DNA of 64,000 bases from Brachionus manjavacas (lineage: Eukaryota; Rotifera; Eurotatoria; Ploima; Brachionidae). Position 1 is the first letter of the stretch. Every line of letters begins with the position of its first letter. The translations under genes were made by a program, and so were the position numbers. Of this stretch, positions 1 through 11,012 are shown one piece after another. The stretch covers positions 3,720,001 to 3,784,000 of the forward strand of contig JAHQIY010000002.1 in the NCBI GenBank assembly GCA_019054805.1, read 5' to 3'. Below the pieces are notes generated by a model. It did no database searches. It was given only the letters and a program-made list of their open reading frames with translations, and was not told the origin of the DNA.

Positions 1-1043
1 TTGATTTAAAGTCAAAAATAAATCAGGACACATCAATATTTTAAAAATGAAATTTACGGCAGCTGAGCAACGGGTAAAACCTTGTTGATATTAATAGGGG
101 TAGTAGCATTTTAGTAGTATAACAGAGTTTTTTTTACACGATACTTACGTCTTTCGACGTGATTATTTAAAGTTTCCTTGACTTGTGAATCCTGACACCT
201 TCCAATAGGAAGATAATCGCTGTTCTAATGCCAGATTACATTTTTTAGATGAATGGTAACAACACTCCAAAGTAATGATTTGGCAATGAACTTAAATCAG
301 GTTGTAAATAGGAGCACAAGCTCGAATCCACAATTAATTTTTTTATGTTACATCTATTTGACTATCGCAATAAGCTGTTGTTTTACACACTTGACCACCA
401 CCTCTTATTAAGATAATAAAGATTATCCAAGATCGTGTTAATTAATCTTGAACATTTTTTGATGAAATTTTTAGCTTGTTTTGTTTCTTTTAAGGTATTA
501 CAAAAAATCTTAAAAAAATCTAAAAGGGCAAAAAATTTTAGTCAAACTCTCAGATCTTGTCAAGTTATTTAAGATTTTTTTGAAATTTTTTTGAGTTTGC
601 AAACTGATCTTATCACTATCTTATCTTGTAAGATCCATTTTAAGATTCAAATTAAAATTTTTAATCTATTTCAATTTAAAATGTAGTCAAAATGGAATTT
701 TAAAATACTTAATCATGTATTCATATTAGAAGATATATAATTTTATTAATATTGAATAGGCAAAGTTTTTGAAAATTTTTGTTCAATTTTCAATATGCTC
801 TTTTTGCTCAAAAATATCAAGTGCGCAATTTAGTTGCAATGCATATTTACACAGTTTTTAAGTTTTGAAGCTTACAAATTTCAATTTAAAATAATTGCAA
901 ATAAATGCAATGCAATTAAATTGCGCATTTGAAAATTTTATTATTTTGCAAGAATATAATCAGAGTGGAAATATTTTCAGAATACATGATTTTTTAAATT
1001 AGATTCTAATGAATTTAGTATTTTAAATTAAAAAAAAAATTAC
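1..1043 (-). other. Presumed NSF intron running off the window
   Basis: Exon 5 of NSF ends at a GT donor at 1042-1043. I see no further NSF coding sequence between here and base 1, only AT-rich sequence, so this is best read as a longer intron of that gene. No independent gene is visible in it. Confidence 0.5.
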
Positions 1044-2265
1044 TGCTGTTCCTCTTTGTTTACAAATCGCATCGATTTCATCAAAAATAATTATATGAAG
1101 CCCACTATTAGGTCCGAGCTAATTTAAAAAATTTAAAATATTAGATATTCAGAAACAGTATCAGCTTACCCTTTTTTGGTCTTCTTCGGCATCAGCAAAT
1201 AATTTTCGAACATTTGCCTCCGATTCTCCCACATACTTGTCTAAAATTTGTGGACCATTTACAATCTTTGGCTCTTTTGCATTTAACATTTTTCCTATTT
1301 GTCTGGCCATCAGAGTTTTGCCAGTACCAGGAGGTCCGAATAATAAAATTCCGCGAACATGCTTAATATTCAGTTGCTCAATTAATTCTGGGGGGAAAAC
1401 GCGGGAAGCAAATGCTCTTCTAAATATAGTATTAAACTCTTTATCTAAACCACCAATTCCAATTTTGGTAAAGTCCCAATCAGGATTAATAATAGACTGA
1501 GCTTGAACTTTTCCTTTACATTTTCCGGTCAAATTCAAAGAAGAGCCTTCTACTCGTTCAAAAATAATTGCCGAATTTGGTAAAAGCTGTCCTGATTTAA
1601 TTTTAGCATGTCTGGATGCTTTGCCGTCAATTGCTGCACTCAAATCCGCAGCTAAATAATTCAATTTGAACAATTTTAATTAATTTTTAAAAATAAATTA
1701 CACTCTATTGATTTGACTGTTGCTAAAAGCATTTTTTTATTAGGTTCTTGTGGCTGTAATGCGAACTAAATAAAAGAAATTAAATTTTTGAAGTACTTTA
1801 ACAAATCTGTGCCTGTTGTCCCAGAGTAAATGCTTGATTGCCAAACTGCTGAACAAGATCGGCTGCTAAGCGATCAGTGTCATACGGGTCCAAATTTGCA
1901 GCCTTCTTTTGAATAAAATCAACTTCAACAGTCATTATATTGATCGAACTACTCTTTAAATCAAATTGAAATGGCCGGACTATAATTTTACTATCAACAC
2001 TAATCATTGCCCATTTTCTCTGTACAGCGCTAAATCCTATTTCACCCATCGGTACCATCATGTCCGTACGAACTGTAAAAATGTGTTTGTCACTTTGACC
2101 CGCAATTTCGATATGCCTATTTTTATTTTATTTAATTCATTCCTTTTTAATTAGTACTTAAAAATGATACCTAATTCTGTCGAACTCCTTTGGATTCACT
2201 ATAGCACAGTTGGTCAGCGATAACTCGTCTGATGGACACTTAATTACTTTAAGTTGTTTTGCCAT
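1044..2265 (-). CDS. NSF: N-ethylmaleimide-sensitive factor (NSF), N-terminal half, 3' end off the left edge
   Basis: NSF is the cytosolic AAA+ hexameric ATPase that, with alpha-SNAP, disassembles SNARE complexes after membrane fusion. Five exons read on the minus strand: 2171-2265, 1813-2116, 1702-1765, 1170-1651 and 1044-1118. Exon 1 starts [20 protein letters not shown], matching the NSF N-domain start; exon 2 carries QRKWA and [16 protein letters not shown]. Exon 4 has [29 protein letters not shown] and the D1 Walker A GPPGTGKT; exon 5 has Walker B IIIFDEID followed by AICKQRG. Introns are about 47-54 bp except the one entered at 1043. The exon 2/3 join stays in frame only with a GC donor at 1811-1812. 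D1 sensor regions and D2 are missing here and should lie left of base 1. Identification is firm; the exon 2/3 boundary is tentative. Confidence 0.95.
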
Positions 2266-5159
2266 TTTTATTATTATTTTTATTCTAAAATTTTCTTAAT
2301 AATAACTACAATAATTTTTAAAGATTTTTTTCTTTATTGAAGGTGTTTGAGTCAAAAAAAACACTTTTTTTAATTCTCAAATAATAAATAAATTTATAAT
2401 ATTGCTAAAATATCGATTTAATTTCTAGAACTAGAAACCCCAGTGATTAATGATTTATGATCTAAACTTGACTAAATTAAATAATTTATAGATTTCAATA
2501 AAAAATGCTAGTTGAGATATTTTGTTTGTGTAATTGGATCTCATATTTTGATAAATTTCGAAACTCAAGGAAAACATAAAATTAATTATTCAAAATAAAA
2601 ATGAATATAAATTTAAAATGGAAGTTAAAAAATGTCAAGTTCATTTCTCCAGTGAATGAAGACTTGGATAGGAAATTTCTCTAAGCAGTTTTTTTAATTT
2701 TTTCGAAATTTCGTGTAGTATAATTTTTATTAATCTGCCTGATTTATTAGAAAATAATAGCAAATAACAAACAAAAAACGAAGTTGATATTTTCAATAAT
2801 AAATTCATTGATTATAAATTATTGATTTTAAAAGAAATTTTTAGTCGCGAATCTTGAGTAGTGGCATAATATAAGCATAAGTTGATAGAAAAAAATACAC
2901 GTTATATAATCATTGTCAAAAAAAATTCCTCGCTACTATTTCTGGCTTTGTAATCTGTTAATTGACTTGATTATCATAATGTATATTGTGAAAGTCTTAA
3001 TTTAAATTTAAATTTTTAATATGACATTAAAATATTGTTCAATTTAACAAAAACATTTTTTGATTATAACCCTAGGTGCTTTGAATTTTTTTTTGTAACC
3101 ATTTTGATGATTTAAAAAATGGATTATCAAAATTACAGCCAGTTAAATGATTTTAAAAAATTATCAAAATATTTTTATAAGTTTTTATTAAATCTTTCTA
3201 ACTTAGAAACATTATTCTTAAATTCTACTAACAATTTTCAATTAAATAATTTTTAATTTACCTGATAAATATTTATAAAATTTTCAATTAAATTTAAAAT
3301 AACTTGTTTTTCCATTAACTTTTTTTTTTAAATTTATTCTTAGATTTATACTCTTCGATTCATTCTGAAGAATTATTAATCTAATTATTCGAGGATTCAG
3401 TACTGGGTTCTTTCTTTTGATTAATTTATTTTTAAAATTAGTTATTTAATTAAAAATTATATCTGATAATTATCATATAAAAAATATTTAAAAAAACTTG
3501 GCTTCATTTGAGTGTACAAAATAAGTATAAAAAAATGACTAGAAAGCTCTTAAAAATAAATTTGAAAATAAAGTAATTTATCTAATTTATTTTTATTAGA
3601 TCTTTATTGTAATTCTTTAATAAATTTTTCCATCCTCTTGTTAAAAGAATTTTTAATTTTGGATGTTTTAATTCTAACTTGTGAAAATTCAAAAATTTAA
3701 ATCGAGTTTGAAAATTAAATTTTTTGAATACTGGGTTAATTTTATCAATTTTTTTAATCTCACATAATATAATTTAGTTATGTTATTATGAGATTTTCTT
3801 GAACGCTTTAAAGGCTAAAGAAAAAGCTTTAAATTCAACATCCATTTTTGTCATAAGTAAGAAAATATTAAGTCAAATAAGCTATTAAACTCTTGATTTA
3901 TTTAAATGTAGAATATAAAAAAAATTAAAAAATTTATTATAAAGATGTGTCGTATCTTTAAATTAACTTAAAATGTGAAATCTGAATCCTTTTTTAATTG
4001 AATTTTTGCTCATAAATTATTAGAATGATTAGAAATAAATTAAAAATTGATATACTAAGGCGTATCCAAAAGTTTTGACGTTCTATTTGATCATGCAAGT
4101 TATTAAATTTATTAAAAATAAATTAAAGAAAAATAAAAAAATTTAATTAAGAAAAGAGATTTCGAAATGAGAAAAATTACGATATATTTATTTCAAATTA
4201 AAGTTTGTATTAATTAATTAAAAATGAAAAATACTAAAATACTAAAAATTTAAAATACTTGTTTCCTCTTATATTACTTTAAATGATTTAGGGAAGAATT
4301 TTAAAATTTTTGCTCTAAAGAAGATTTAATTCATTAGGAAATGTTTTGATCCATGACCAATTTGATCTTTTCGAAATTGAATTTTGAAAATTCAGTTGTA
4401 TAGCCCCCAATTTAGCATCCAAGAAAATAATACCATCAATGAGAAAGTCGAATATTTTGGAATAAATAAATAATGATAATGCTAACAAAATTAGCTTACA
4501 AGTTGTTCAAAATCACGGACAACCAGAATTTTCTGGCCTTTCTTTATTAATTATAATATTTTATTTTACCTTGAAAAACTTTTAATAAAGCCTCCCTTAT
4601 TAATTGTCAATAAAATTGTAATATAAATTGTCAAAAATCCAAGCATTCTAAATAGAGTAAGAATTTTTCCGAGAGAAAGAGTTTATTCGAGTTAAAGGAG
4701 CTTTGAACGCAAACGATCTTTGTATATGTTTATTACACCAGTCAAAAATTTCATCAAAGATAAAATTAAAATAATTAATTGCTCATTTAAATGAATTAAT
4801 TGAGAAAATCAGCATTTTTAAATACTTAAAGTTGTAAAAGTTTTCAAGAGTCTTTAAGAAATCATTATTTAAATTAAATTGGAATCGAGATCCAACCGAC
4901 AGCTAAGCATTTTCTGTGTTTCTGGAAAATCAATGAATTTTTAAAAAAAAGATCCATCGAACCGGGAAAAGAAATTTTAAACTTCTTTAAGCCATTTATT
5001 TTAAACATAAAACAACATAGATAAAATCAAAAACTTTTTTATAAATTTTATTATTTGAACAAAATATTTTTTTACCTTTTATGCTAATAAAATTAGAAAA
5101 AATATTTAAAAATTCTAAATTTAATTTGAAAAGTATAATTAAATTAATTTTGTATTCTT
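2266..5159. other. Gene-free AT-rich intergenic region
   Basis: No coding frame of protein-like composition, tRNA or recognisable element was found on either strand. It would contain the NSF promoter near 2270-2400, but I see no specific motif. Confidence 0.5.
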
Positions 5160-5440
5160 TTAACCAGACTTAAAAATTTTTTGTATTTTTATCCTAAATA
5201 TAATAAATATTAAATTTTTAAAATAATGATGAATTAAAAATATAAAAAATGAACAAAAAATTTTAAATTCATTTTAATTCGATATAATAAAAAAATTACT
5301 GAAATAAATTAAAAATCGATGAAATCTCTATTTTTCATCGATTAAACATTGTGAATCTGTTCACTTCCCATCGATGAAAATTCGATTAAATTTTTTTTCA
5401 TTGATTCTACATCAAATTTTAGTTGACTTGGTTCCAGTTT
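5160..5440. repeat. Dispersed repeat, copy 1 (matches about 40905-41145)
   Basis: This stretch shares an ordered series of blocks with 40905-41145 in the same orientation: a shared stretch reading cttaaa then ttttttgtatttttatc, then ttaattcgatat, then TTTTTCATCGAT, ATCGATGAAAATTCGATT, a T-run and ATTTTAGTTGACT / ATTTTAATTGACT. The shared ATCGATGAAA and TTTCATCGAT blocks are mutually inverted, giving a hairpin. Probably a non-autonomous element or a piece of one; neither copy encodes a protein. Confidence 0.55.
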
Positions 5441-5669
5441 CTTTTGTTTGCATTCCGAGAAAGTTGGTTAGCTGGACTTTGTCATTTATGAATACTGATT
5501 CGAATTGTTCGTTTAAGATATTGCATAAATCGGTTGGTTCTGTTTTGATATTGCCATCTAATAAGCTTTCGGCTTTTTGTTTTTTGATTTATTTCTTTGG
5601 AATAAATCAAAAAACAAATTATTTTCTTGGTTTCTTCTTTATTTTATCTAAATAAATAAATCTTTGGAA

Positions 5670-6028
5670 AACGGCCGTTCTAGACCGTAGTTAGGTAAAG
5701 CTAAAATAGAAAGAGGTAACAAAGATCTTTAAGCTTAGAAAAACAAGCGTTTAGCTTGATTTTCTCTTCTAAGCATTTCTTTGTAACTTATAGATAACGT
5801 AATTATCCGAATTTAGTGACATGTCACTATGGAATCATTTACATGTTATAACAGAGTGTTACTAAAATAGAGTACTCTATTTTAAAGACATGTCTTTCAA
5901 TTCGAATGATTACGTTAAGTAATATAAAATCAAAGTGTAGCAAATAAAAGTTTGCTTATTTGCTGGAGACACCACATCCACAATGGGTAAGCCGAAAGTT
6001 GGGTGTCATATCCAACTTGTCGCTACAC
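5670..6028. repeat. Block of nested palindromes and hairpins (fold-back element or structured RNA candidate)
   Basis: Several perfect palindromes sit close together: AACGGCCGTT (5670-5679), TAGTGACATGTCACTA (5814-5829), AAAATAGAGTACTCTATTTT (5864-5883) and AAAGACATGTCTTT (5884-5897). Outer arms 5795-5813 and 5899-5917 are inverted copies matching at 17 of 19 bases. A separate long hairpin spans 5716-5787. Downstream, GTGTAGC (5935-5941) and GCTACAC (6022-6028) enclose two further stems, 5939-5947 with 5956-5964 and 5996-6002 with 6012-6018. No protein is encoded. It could be a MITE, the end of a retroelement, or transcribed structure. Confidence 0.55.
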
Positions 6029-6539
6029 ATTACCATCTGTGTCTTTTAGTGCCTAAATTTGATTCTTGACGATTTACTTCGAGTTAATATAAGAGTAGAA
6101 CAATTTTGATTTTTTTAAATTAAATTCACGCGATCATGGCATCTAGAACGAATGAACTCAACCGGAGAGTTGAAACAAAGACTTATGTCAGATTTTATTC
6201 CAAAGAAAACTGGGGAGTCAGTGTAGGGTATTTGCTTTCCAAAAAGTTTTAGACTTAGCTTTTTGTTTGTTAAAGGATTCCCAGAGTAAAAAATGTAGCT
6301 ACATTTTCTGGAGACATCTTTAGCCTATATTTTTGTAGCCACAGCTGCAATTTTTAAGATAGTTATTTATTTATAATGTTAGCAATGTTGCCATATTTTT
6401 GAAAGATAAAAAAGATCACCAAGTTATCGGCAAATAACAAGGAATATGACTGTTTTTTTGGCACTGCTTGGGGATATCATTAATAAAAATAGTAAAGAGT
6501 AGAGTATTTAATTAAAATTTTGTCACGCAGATCGTGGAA
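6029..6539. other. Intergenic, possible retroelement debris
   Basis: A 38-codon reading frame at 6136-6252 on the plus strand begins MASRTNELNRRVE and has no recognised domain. It lies between the palindrome block and a LINE tail, so it may be element debris. Nothing else is seen. Confidence 0.25.
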
Positions 6540-6824
6540 GTTAAGTAAAAAACCTTATTTGCACTTATAGGTTCTATTATAGACTAGAGTTTTTTCATCC
6601 TATCCCGTGTCTCCCAGACAAACATCCAAAAACTGCAAGTAATTCAAAATACATGTTTCAAGTCAATCTTTCACTTACCAAATGACATACCGTCTATTCA
6701 ACATTCTGGTCTTTTCGACGACCAAAAGGTAGATAGAATTGAGTCAAGACTCAGAATTTTGCTTGAAGAGTACATAAAAAAGTTTAATATATTAAAACAC
6801 ACTCATTACTTCACTCATATATGA
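6540..6824 (+). mobile_element. LINE ORF2 C-terminal remnant (jockey/I-like)
   Basis: From about 6610 the plus strand reads TNIQKLQVIQNTCFKSIFHL, then IESRLRILLEEYIKKF, ending at TGA 6822-6824. The KLQVIQN segment followed by an arginine/leucine-rich C-terminus is typical of the end of jockey-clade LINE reverse transcriptase proteins. The sequence just upstream continues the resemblance in another frame, so the copy is frameshifted. No RT catalytic motif remains; this is a dead, 5'-truncated copy. Confidence 0.6.
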
Positions 6825-7299
6825 TTATATTGATGTTTTTGTTGAAAGCTCGAGAAGTTCCGAACAAAAAACCCGCCTTTGTAAAGTATGAAATGAGCTA
6901 TTCCAATGGACAACTGTTTTTCTGTAACATTTCAAATTTCTCTTTCAAAGTCTAATTAATTTAATATAACTTTTTTATGGACACTTTTTAAAAATTTTCA
7001 ATTCCAATGGCGAAAGAAGTTTTATTATTCAAAGCCATTTGTTTTAAATATAAAAAAAAAATTTTTTGAATTATTTACAAGTCAGCTTTCAACGATTTTT
7101 TTGACAATTTCTTTATTTCTTTACAATTTTTCAAAAGAACGGTATTCTTATTCGAAGCTAAGAATGTTGAAATTATTTTTTTAAATTATTAATGATATAC
7201 TTTTGTTGGACTCAAGCAGACCTAACCGGCCCATTTGGCAATCAAAAATTCTGCTCGATAAATAATGCAATCTATTCTTAATGTCTCTCTGGGTAAGAA
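6825..7299. other. Intergenic, contains a short dispersed repeat
   Basis: Around 6985-7070 the text including CCAATGGCGAAAGAAGTTTT resembles about 15130-15205 (CCAATGGCGAAAGGAGTTTC), followed in both by a similar AAAGC and A/T-rich tail. No gene is seen. Confidence 0.35.
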
Positions 7300-8018
7300 T
7301 AGACTTGCTAAAGCAAAGAGTGCTTTTGCTAGACTCCGACCAGCATGGAAATCAACGAGCTACAACAAGGAAACAAAACTTTAGTAAAAGAAACACTGAT
7401 GTAGGGGAGTGAATGTTGGAGGATGCGTGAATTCCACAATGGAAGCCTGCGGAGGATCCTCGGGATACACTGGCCTGAAACATTGTCAAATGCTGGCTTA
7501 TTGAAGAATAAATTTCATAGCATTAAGAACAAAAGACTGCGATGGTTTGGGCATGTACTTAGAATGAAAGAAACACGAATACCTAAAGAGGTCTTCAATG
7601 GACACCTCATGGGCGAAGTAATGTAGGACGACCAGCAGTAACATATTTGTCCCTATTCTATCCTAGTGGATAACGGAAAGGCGCTCATCTCCTTTTCAAG
7701 TACCTTTTTGAGCAACGGCTCCGATCTGACACAGAGGCTACTGCATCGAGATGATCATCTATACCGCAATTATTACCCAGTCGAAACTGGGGCCCATATG
7801 ATGAAAGAGGTTTAAACATTCGCCCCGTATTTCAAAGTAATTTTGAAGATTTTTCACCCTCAGCGAGTTTTGAACCCTCGATCCTCTGCTTGCATGAAAC
7901 CATTCGGCTATACGGGCTCTCAGCAGTAACATGGAGGTCAACAATCACGAAAGAGCTCATCGAAATGGAAATGACATGGGGAGAAGCAAGGGTAAAGTCA
8001 AAAGATCGACTTGAGTAG
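7300..8018 (+). mobile_element. LINE ORF2 C-terminal fragment, split by a SINE
   Basis: Plus-strand frames read AKSAFARLRPAWKSTSY, then RRILGIHWPETLSNAGLL, LRWFGHVLRMKETRIPKEVF and GRPAVTW. After the inserted SINE the frame resumes as RSTITKELIEMEMTWGEARV and stops at TAG 8016-8018. LRWFGHVLRM, IPK and GRP..TW are hallmarks of the C-terminal region of many animal LINE reverse transcriptases. Stops and frame changes, for example near 7382, show it is inactive. The piece 7645-7920 is foreign. Confidence 0.75.
7645..7920 (-). mobile_element. tRNA-derived SINE with 12-bp target-site duplication
   Basis: Read on the minus strand from 7920, the element opens with a tRNA-like head: an A-box-like TAGCCGAATGG (7900-7910) and a B-box-like GGTTCAAAACT (7866-7876), correctly spaced for a pol III promoter. 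A non-tRNA body follows. CAGCAGTAACAT occurs immediately on both sides (7633-7644 and 7921-7932), a classic target-site duplication. Removing the insert plus one duplication restores a continuous LINE frame (GRPAVTW then RSTITKEL). The body has a diverged second copy at 36151-36270. Confidence 0.8.
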
Positions 8019-8192
8019 AAATCAAAGAAATCAAAAATGCTCCACAAAGAGTGAATAAGAAAAAAAATACCCAAAATAACTGTTTAAAATTTATTAATTC
8101 TTTGTAATAAAAATAAACGCAAACCAAATGGCAACAAAAAAAATTGATAATCAAATAAAAATAAACTATAATCAAATATAAGCACTAAAATT

Positions 8193-11012
8193 TTATATGA
8201 TACATTCATTAGAGGAAATAGTGGATGTTTGTGTGTCGAAGGAGAAATTAGTTTGCGACGAAACCACCAGTCGATTATCTTTGCTCGACTGTAGCCATTC
8301 ATTTATGTCACTTATGTCTCTTATCAAATTTGCATCTGCCGGCGCGTGGACCTTTGGCTTGGGCATCGGAGTCAAGTCAAACAAGCTCATCTTTTCGACT
8401 CCAAGCACCACTTCTTGTCCATTCAAATCACTACAATTGCTCACCGAGTCAAAACAATCAGACGTGGACGACACATTCGAAGTAAACGATGTTCCTGTGG
8501 CCACACAATACACGCCTTGGTCCTCGCTCACCTCTTTCACTGAAGACACCTCGGCAAATCTGCTGGCATCGGGCGAAATGGGCTTTTTGTTGAGCAGCAC
8601 ATCTAGCTTGGACGGCACCATGCCCAGCTCAACACTTGAATACAACTCATCATTCCTGATCCTAAGCTTACATTCACTAGAGTCCGAATACTGCTTGGCC
8701 ATTTGTTGTCTGGCCTTGCTCGACCCGTACATGTACACAATGATGGCCAGGAGCAAAATTGACGCCGTCAAAAACAAGCCCAAAAACGCTATGAAAGCGA
8801 CCGATCTTGTGATGTTCTGGGCTCTTAGAAATTGAAAGCCAAAGCCGCTTGTCAATTCACCACGCAGAAACGTGTCCTGCTGTGAATTGGACGAAAAACA
8901 AATATTAACGTCAATCAAGTCACTGGACTCGATTGTTCTCCGAGTTGGACTCGAGTACTTGTAGCTTTTTGACAACACCTCAACCAAAAAACACTTGCTG
9001 AACAAACCGAGTGACGTGTGCTGATAAAAATTGCTCAAATCAAGACTTATTGCGCCCAATTTTGAATTTAATATGAACAAAGATTGCAACTGTCCTCTGG
9101 TGTAGTAGAGCGTGTCGTCTTTGTGTGACACCATGCGCGCCAACTCAATCTGAAGCTGGTTTGTTTGGCCGAGCTGATTCAAATTCACATCAAAGTTCAA
9201 ATTGAACTCGTTGGTGGCCACAGTGCTGTTTACGTGGAGCGCAATCGGCGCAATTCTTTCACCTTCACCATCACCTCCACTCGTCAAATCTATGCCCACT
9301 ATGCCCTCTAGATTGTACACTCTGTCCACATTGTGCAGACTGGCACTTAAATTTGAATTATGGGCGCAACTATTTGTGGCCACGATGATCCCACTAAATT
9401 TGCTTATTTTCACACAATCACTGGCATTTAGCACATAAAAATAATTTTCTATCGAATTGCCAAAATTGAGCAGATGAGCGCGCGGCACCAAATTTTCCAC
9501 AGGAGGCAAATAGCCGACTATTTTTTCACGTGCAAAAAATTGTTTGCTCTCGTGCAAACGTTCTCTTCGAAAAATCAGCTTCGAGCTAAAGCTTAGAAAT
9601 TTTCTGTGCTCGAGAGCGATTTGCTTCAAGTAGGCGTAGGACTTGAGGAAGTGGTCGAGTGGGATGTTGGCGTCGTAGGCGAGCACTAGGGCTTCGTGAT
9701 GAGTGACCAGATGGTCGTGGGTGTGCAGCGAAATGTTGACCGAGCTGGCCGAGAGTTTCTCTAGCCTAAAGCTGAACTGGTTGAAAGTGGGGTCGAGAAT
9801 AAAGTTGTAGTGTGCGGGGCCGTCGATTTGCAGCACGGCCCAGCTTTGCTCGGCGCCCATCACAACTAAATTGTCCGAGAATTTGACCAGGCTGAGCTCT
9901 TCGTGCAATCGTTGCTCGGTGCGCACATTCACGCACACATAAAATTGCGAGTAAATGGACCCGTTCGAACTGGTCAATTTAAAGCTTATTTGAAGCACTT
10001 CGCTTAGAAAAAAATACTCAGCGCCGTTTGTGTTCAGCAAATAGACAACGAACAAATTATCGATTAAATGTTCGATTTTAATCTCGAATTTGTTCGTTTG
10101 GCTTATTTGAAATCGATAGGATTGGTTGAAGTTAAAGTTGTCTATTTGCAGCTGAGCCAGAGCTATTTGGCGCGAATTGACCACATCGTGTTCGTTCAGC
10201 ATCAAACAGCTGGCTCGATCGGCCATGCTTTTCTGCTCGACAAGACTTATCAGATTTACAATGGGCTTGTCACGGCTTGTGTCCACAAAACTAAGTCGAA
10301 CAGTCGTGTGATTGTGCATGGCCTTGTGGTTCTGCGAGCACTTGACCACCGCGTTCACGTGCACCTCATAATCACGCGCATACTTGTGATTGAGCAGTTT
10401 GGTCTTGTTGACGGTGAATAGGCCGGTGTGTTCATCCAGTCGAAGCAAATCGATCAGGTCGAGCTTGTCCGCCGGTCTAAACTCGACATAGTATCTGACC
10501 ATCTGGTCTAGGTCCTGGTTGAGAAGAGTGGACGCCCTGACCGAGCCCAAGGGCTGCACGTGACCGTCGCTCTCTTGGCCCACATCAAACACAAACGAGT
10601 ACTCTGGCCGATCGAACAAAAGAAAGTCACGTGACCAATCGCTCAGCACAACGCTCAGCTTGATCAATTTGATTTCGTTGAAGCTTGATTTGGTCTCGTT
10701 TTTGAGGTACACTAGCAGGTTGAGGTCCAGCAGACACTTGTCTTGGTTGCCATGGAAACAGCTGTTGACCGACGAGCAGAGGGCTTGCCGCGTGGTGTTG
10801 CGGCCCAGCTCGATGCTGGAGTGGTTGATGCGGAAATAGGTGGCCAGTTGCTGGTCGCTCAGCTGGTTCGAGTAGAGTCTGGGCCAGGTCTGCGACGAGC
10901 TAATCGAGCTCAAGTTGTAGAGGAGGCGAGCGTGGCTCTGCAGATCGATTAGCAGCTCGGTGGCGCTCAGCCGCACCAGTAAATTCAGAATAAATAAATA
11001 GATCATTTTCAA
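8193..11012 (-). CDS. Cadherin-like single-pass receptor, 939 aa, intronless
   Basis: A 939-residue type I membrane protein. A signal peptide covers about residues 1-17 (hydrophobic, ending near SATE). The long N-glycosylation-rich ectodomain contains a cadherin-repeat-like stretch near residues 185-235 (LDEHTGLFTVNKTKLLNHK then YEVHVNAVV). A transmembrane helix lies at about 739-761 and a serine-rich 177-residue tail follows, holding SDINEWLQ near its end. Canonical calcium-binding cadherin motifs (LDRE, DxNDN) are not obvious, so protocadherin-like is inferred from weak pattern only. It has no introns and is visibly richer in G and C than its neighbours. Function is probably adhesion or signalling at the cell surface. 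The start is the first ATG before the signal peptide. Confidence 0.8.
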   Translation of the reverse strand: MKMIYLFILNLLVRLSATELLIDLQSHARLLYNLSSISSSQTWPRLYSNQLSDQQLATYFRINHSSIELGRNTTRQALCSSVNSCFHGNQDKCLLDLNLLVYLKNETKSSFNEIKLIKLSVVLSDWSRDFLLFDRPEYSFVFDVGQESDGHVQPLGSVRASTLLNQDLDQMVRYYVEFRPADKLDLIDLLRLDEHTGLFTVNKTKLLNHKYARDYEVHVNAVVKCSQNHKAMHNHTTVRLSFVDTSRDKPIVNLISLVEQKSMADRASCLMLNEHDVVNSRQIALAQLQIDNFNFNQSYRFQISQTNKFEIKIEHLIDNLFVVYLLNTNGAEYFFLSEVLQISFKLTSSNGSIYSQFYVCVNVRTEQRLHEELSLVKFSDNLVVMGAEQSWAVLQIDGPAHYNFILDPTFNQFSFRLEKLSASSVNISLHTHDHLVTHHEALVLAYDANIPLDHFLKSYAYLKQIALEHRKFLSFSSKLIFRRERLHESKQFFAREKIVGYLPPVENLVPRAHLLNFGNSIENYFYVLNASDCVKISKFSGIIVATNSCAHNSNLSASLHNVDRVYNLEGIVGIDLTSGGDGEGERIAPIALHVNSTVATNEFNLNFDVNLNQLGQTNQLQIELARMVSHKDDTLYYTRGQLQSLFILNSKLGAISLDLSNFYQHTSLGLFSKCFLVEVLSKSYKYSSPTRRTIESSDLIDVNICFSSNSQQDTFLRGELTSGFGFQFLRAQNITRSVAFIAFLGLFLTASILLLAIIVYMYGSSKARQQMAKQYSDSSECKLRIRNDELYSSVELGMVPSKLDVLLNKKPISPDASRFAEVSSVKEVSEDQGVYCVATGTSFTSNVSSTSDCFDSVSNCSDLNGQEVVLGVEKMSLFDLTPMPKPKVHAPADANLIRDISDINEWLQSSKDNRLVVSSQTNFSFDTQTSTISSNECII

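Noticed and set aside
5374-5655. 93-codon plus-strand frame rich in Phe, Leu and Ser
   Set aside because: It overlaps the dispersed repeat at 5160-5440, whose other copy does not keep the frame, and has no domain.
5935-6028. Hammerhead ribozyme
   Set aside because: The essential CTGANGA core is not present (CTGGAGA) and an extra hairpin separates stem I from it, so I report a structured block rather than a ribozyme.
8197-8835. 212-codon frame opposite the cadherin-like gene
   Set aside because: It is the antisense shadow of that gene's cytoplasmic tail.
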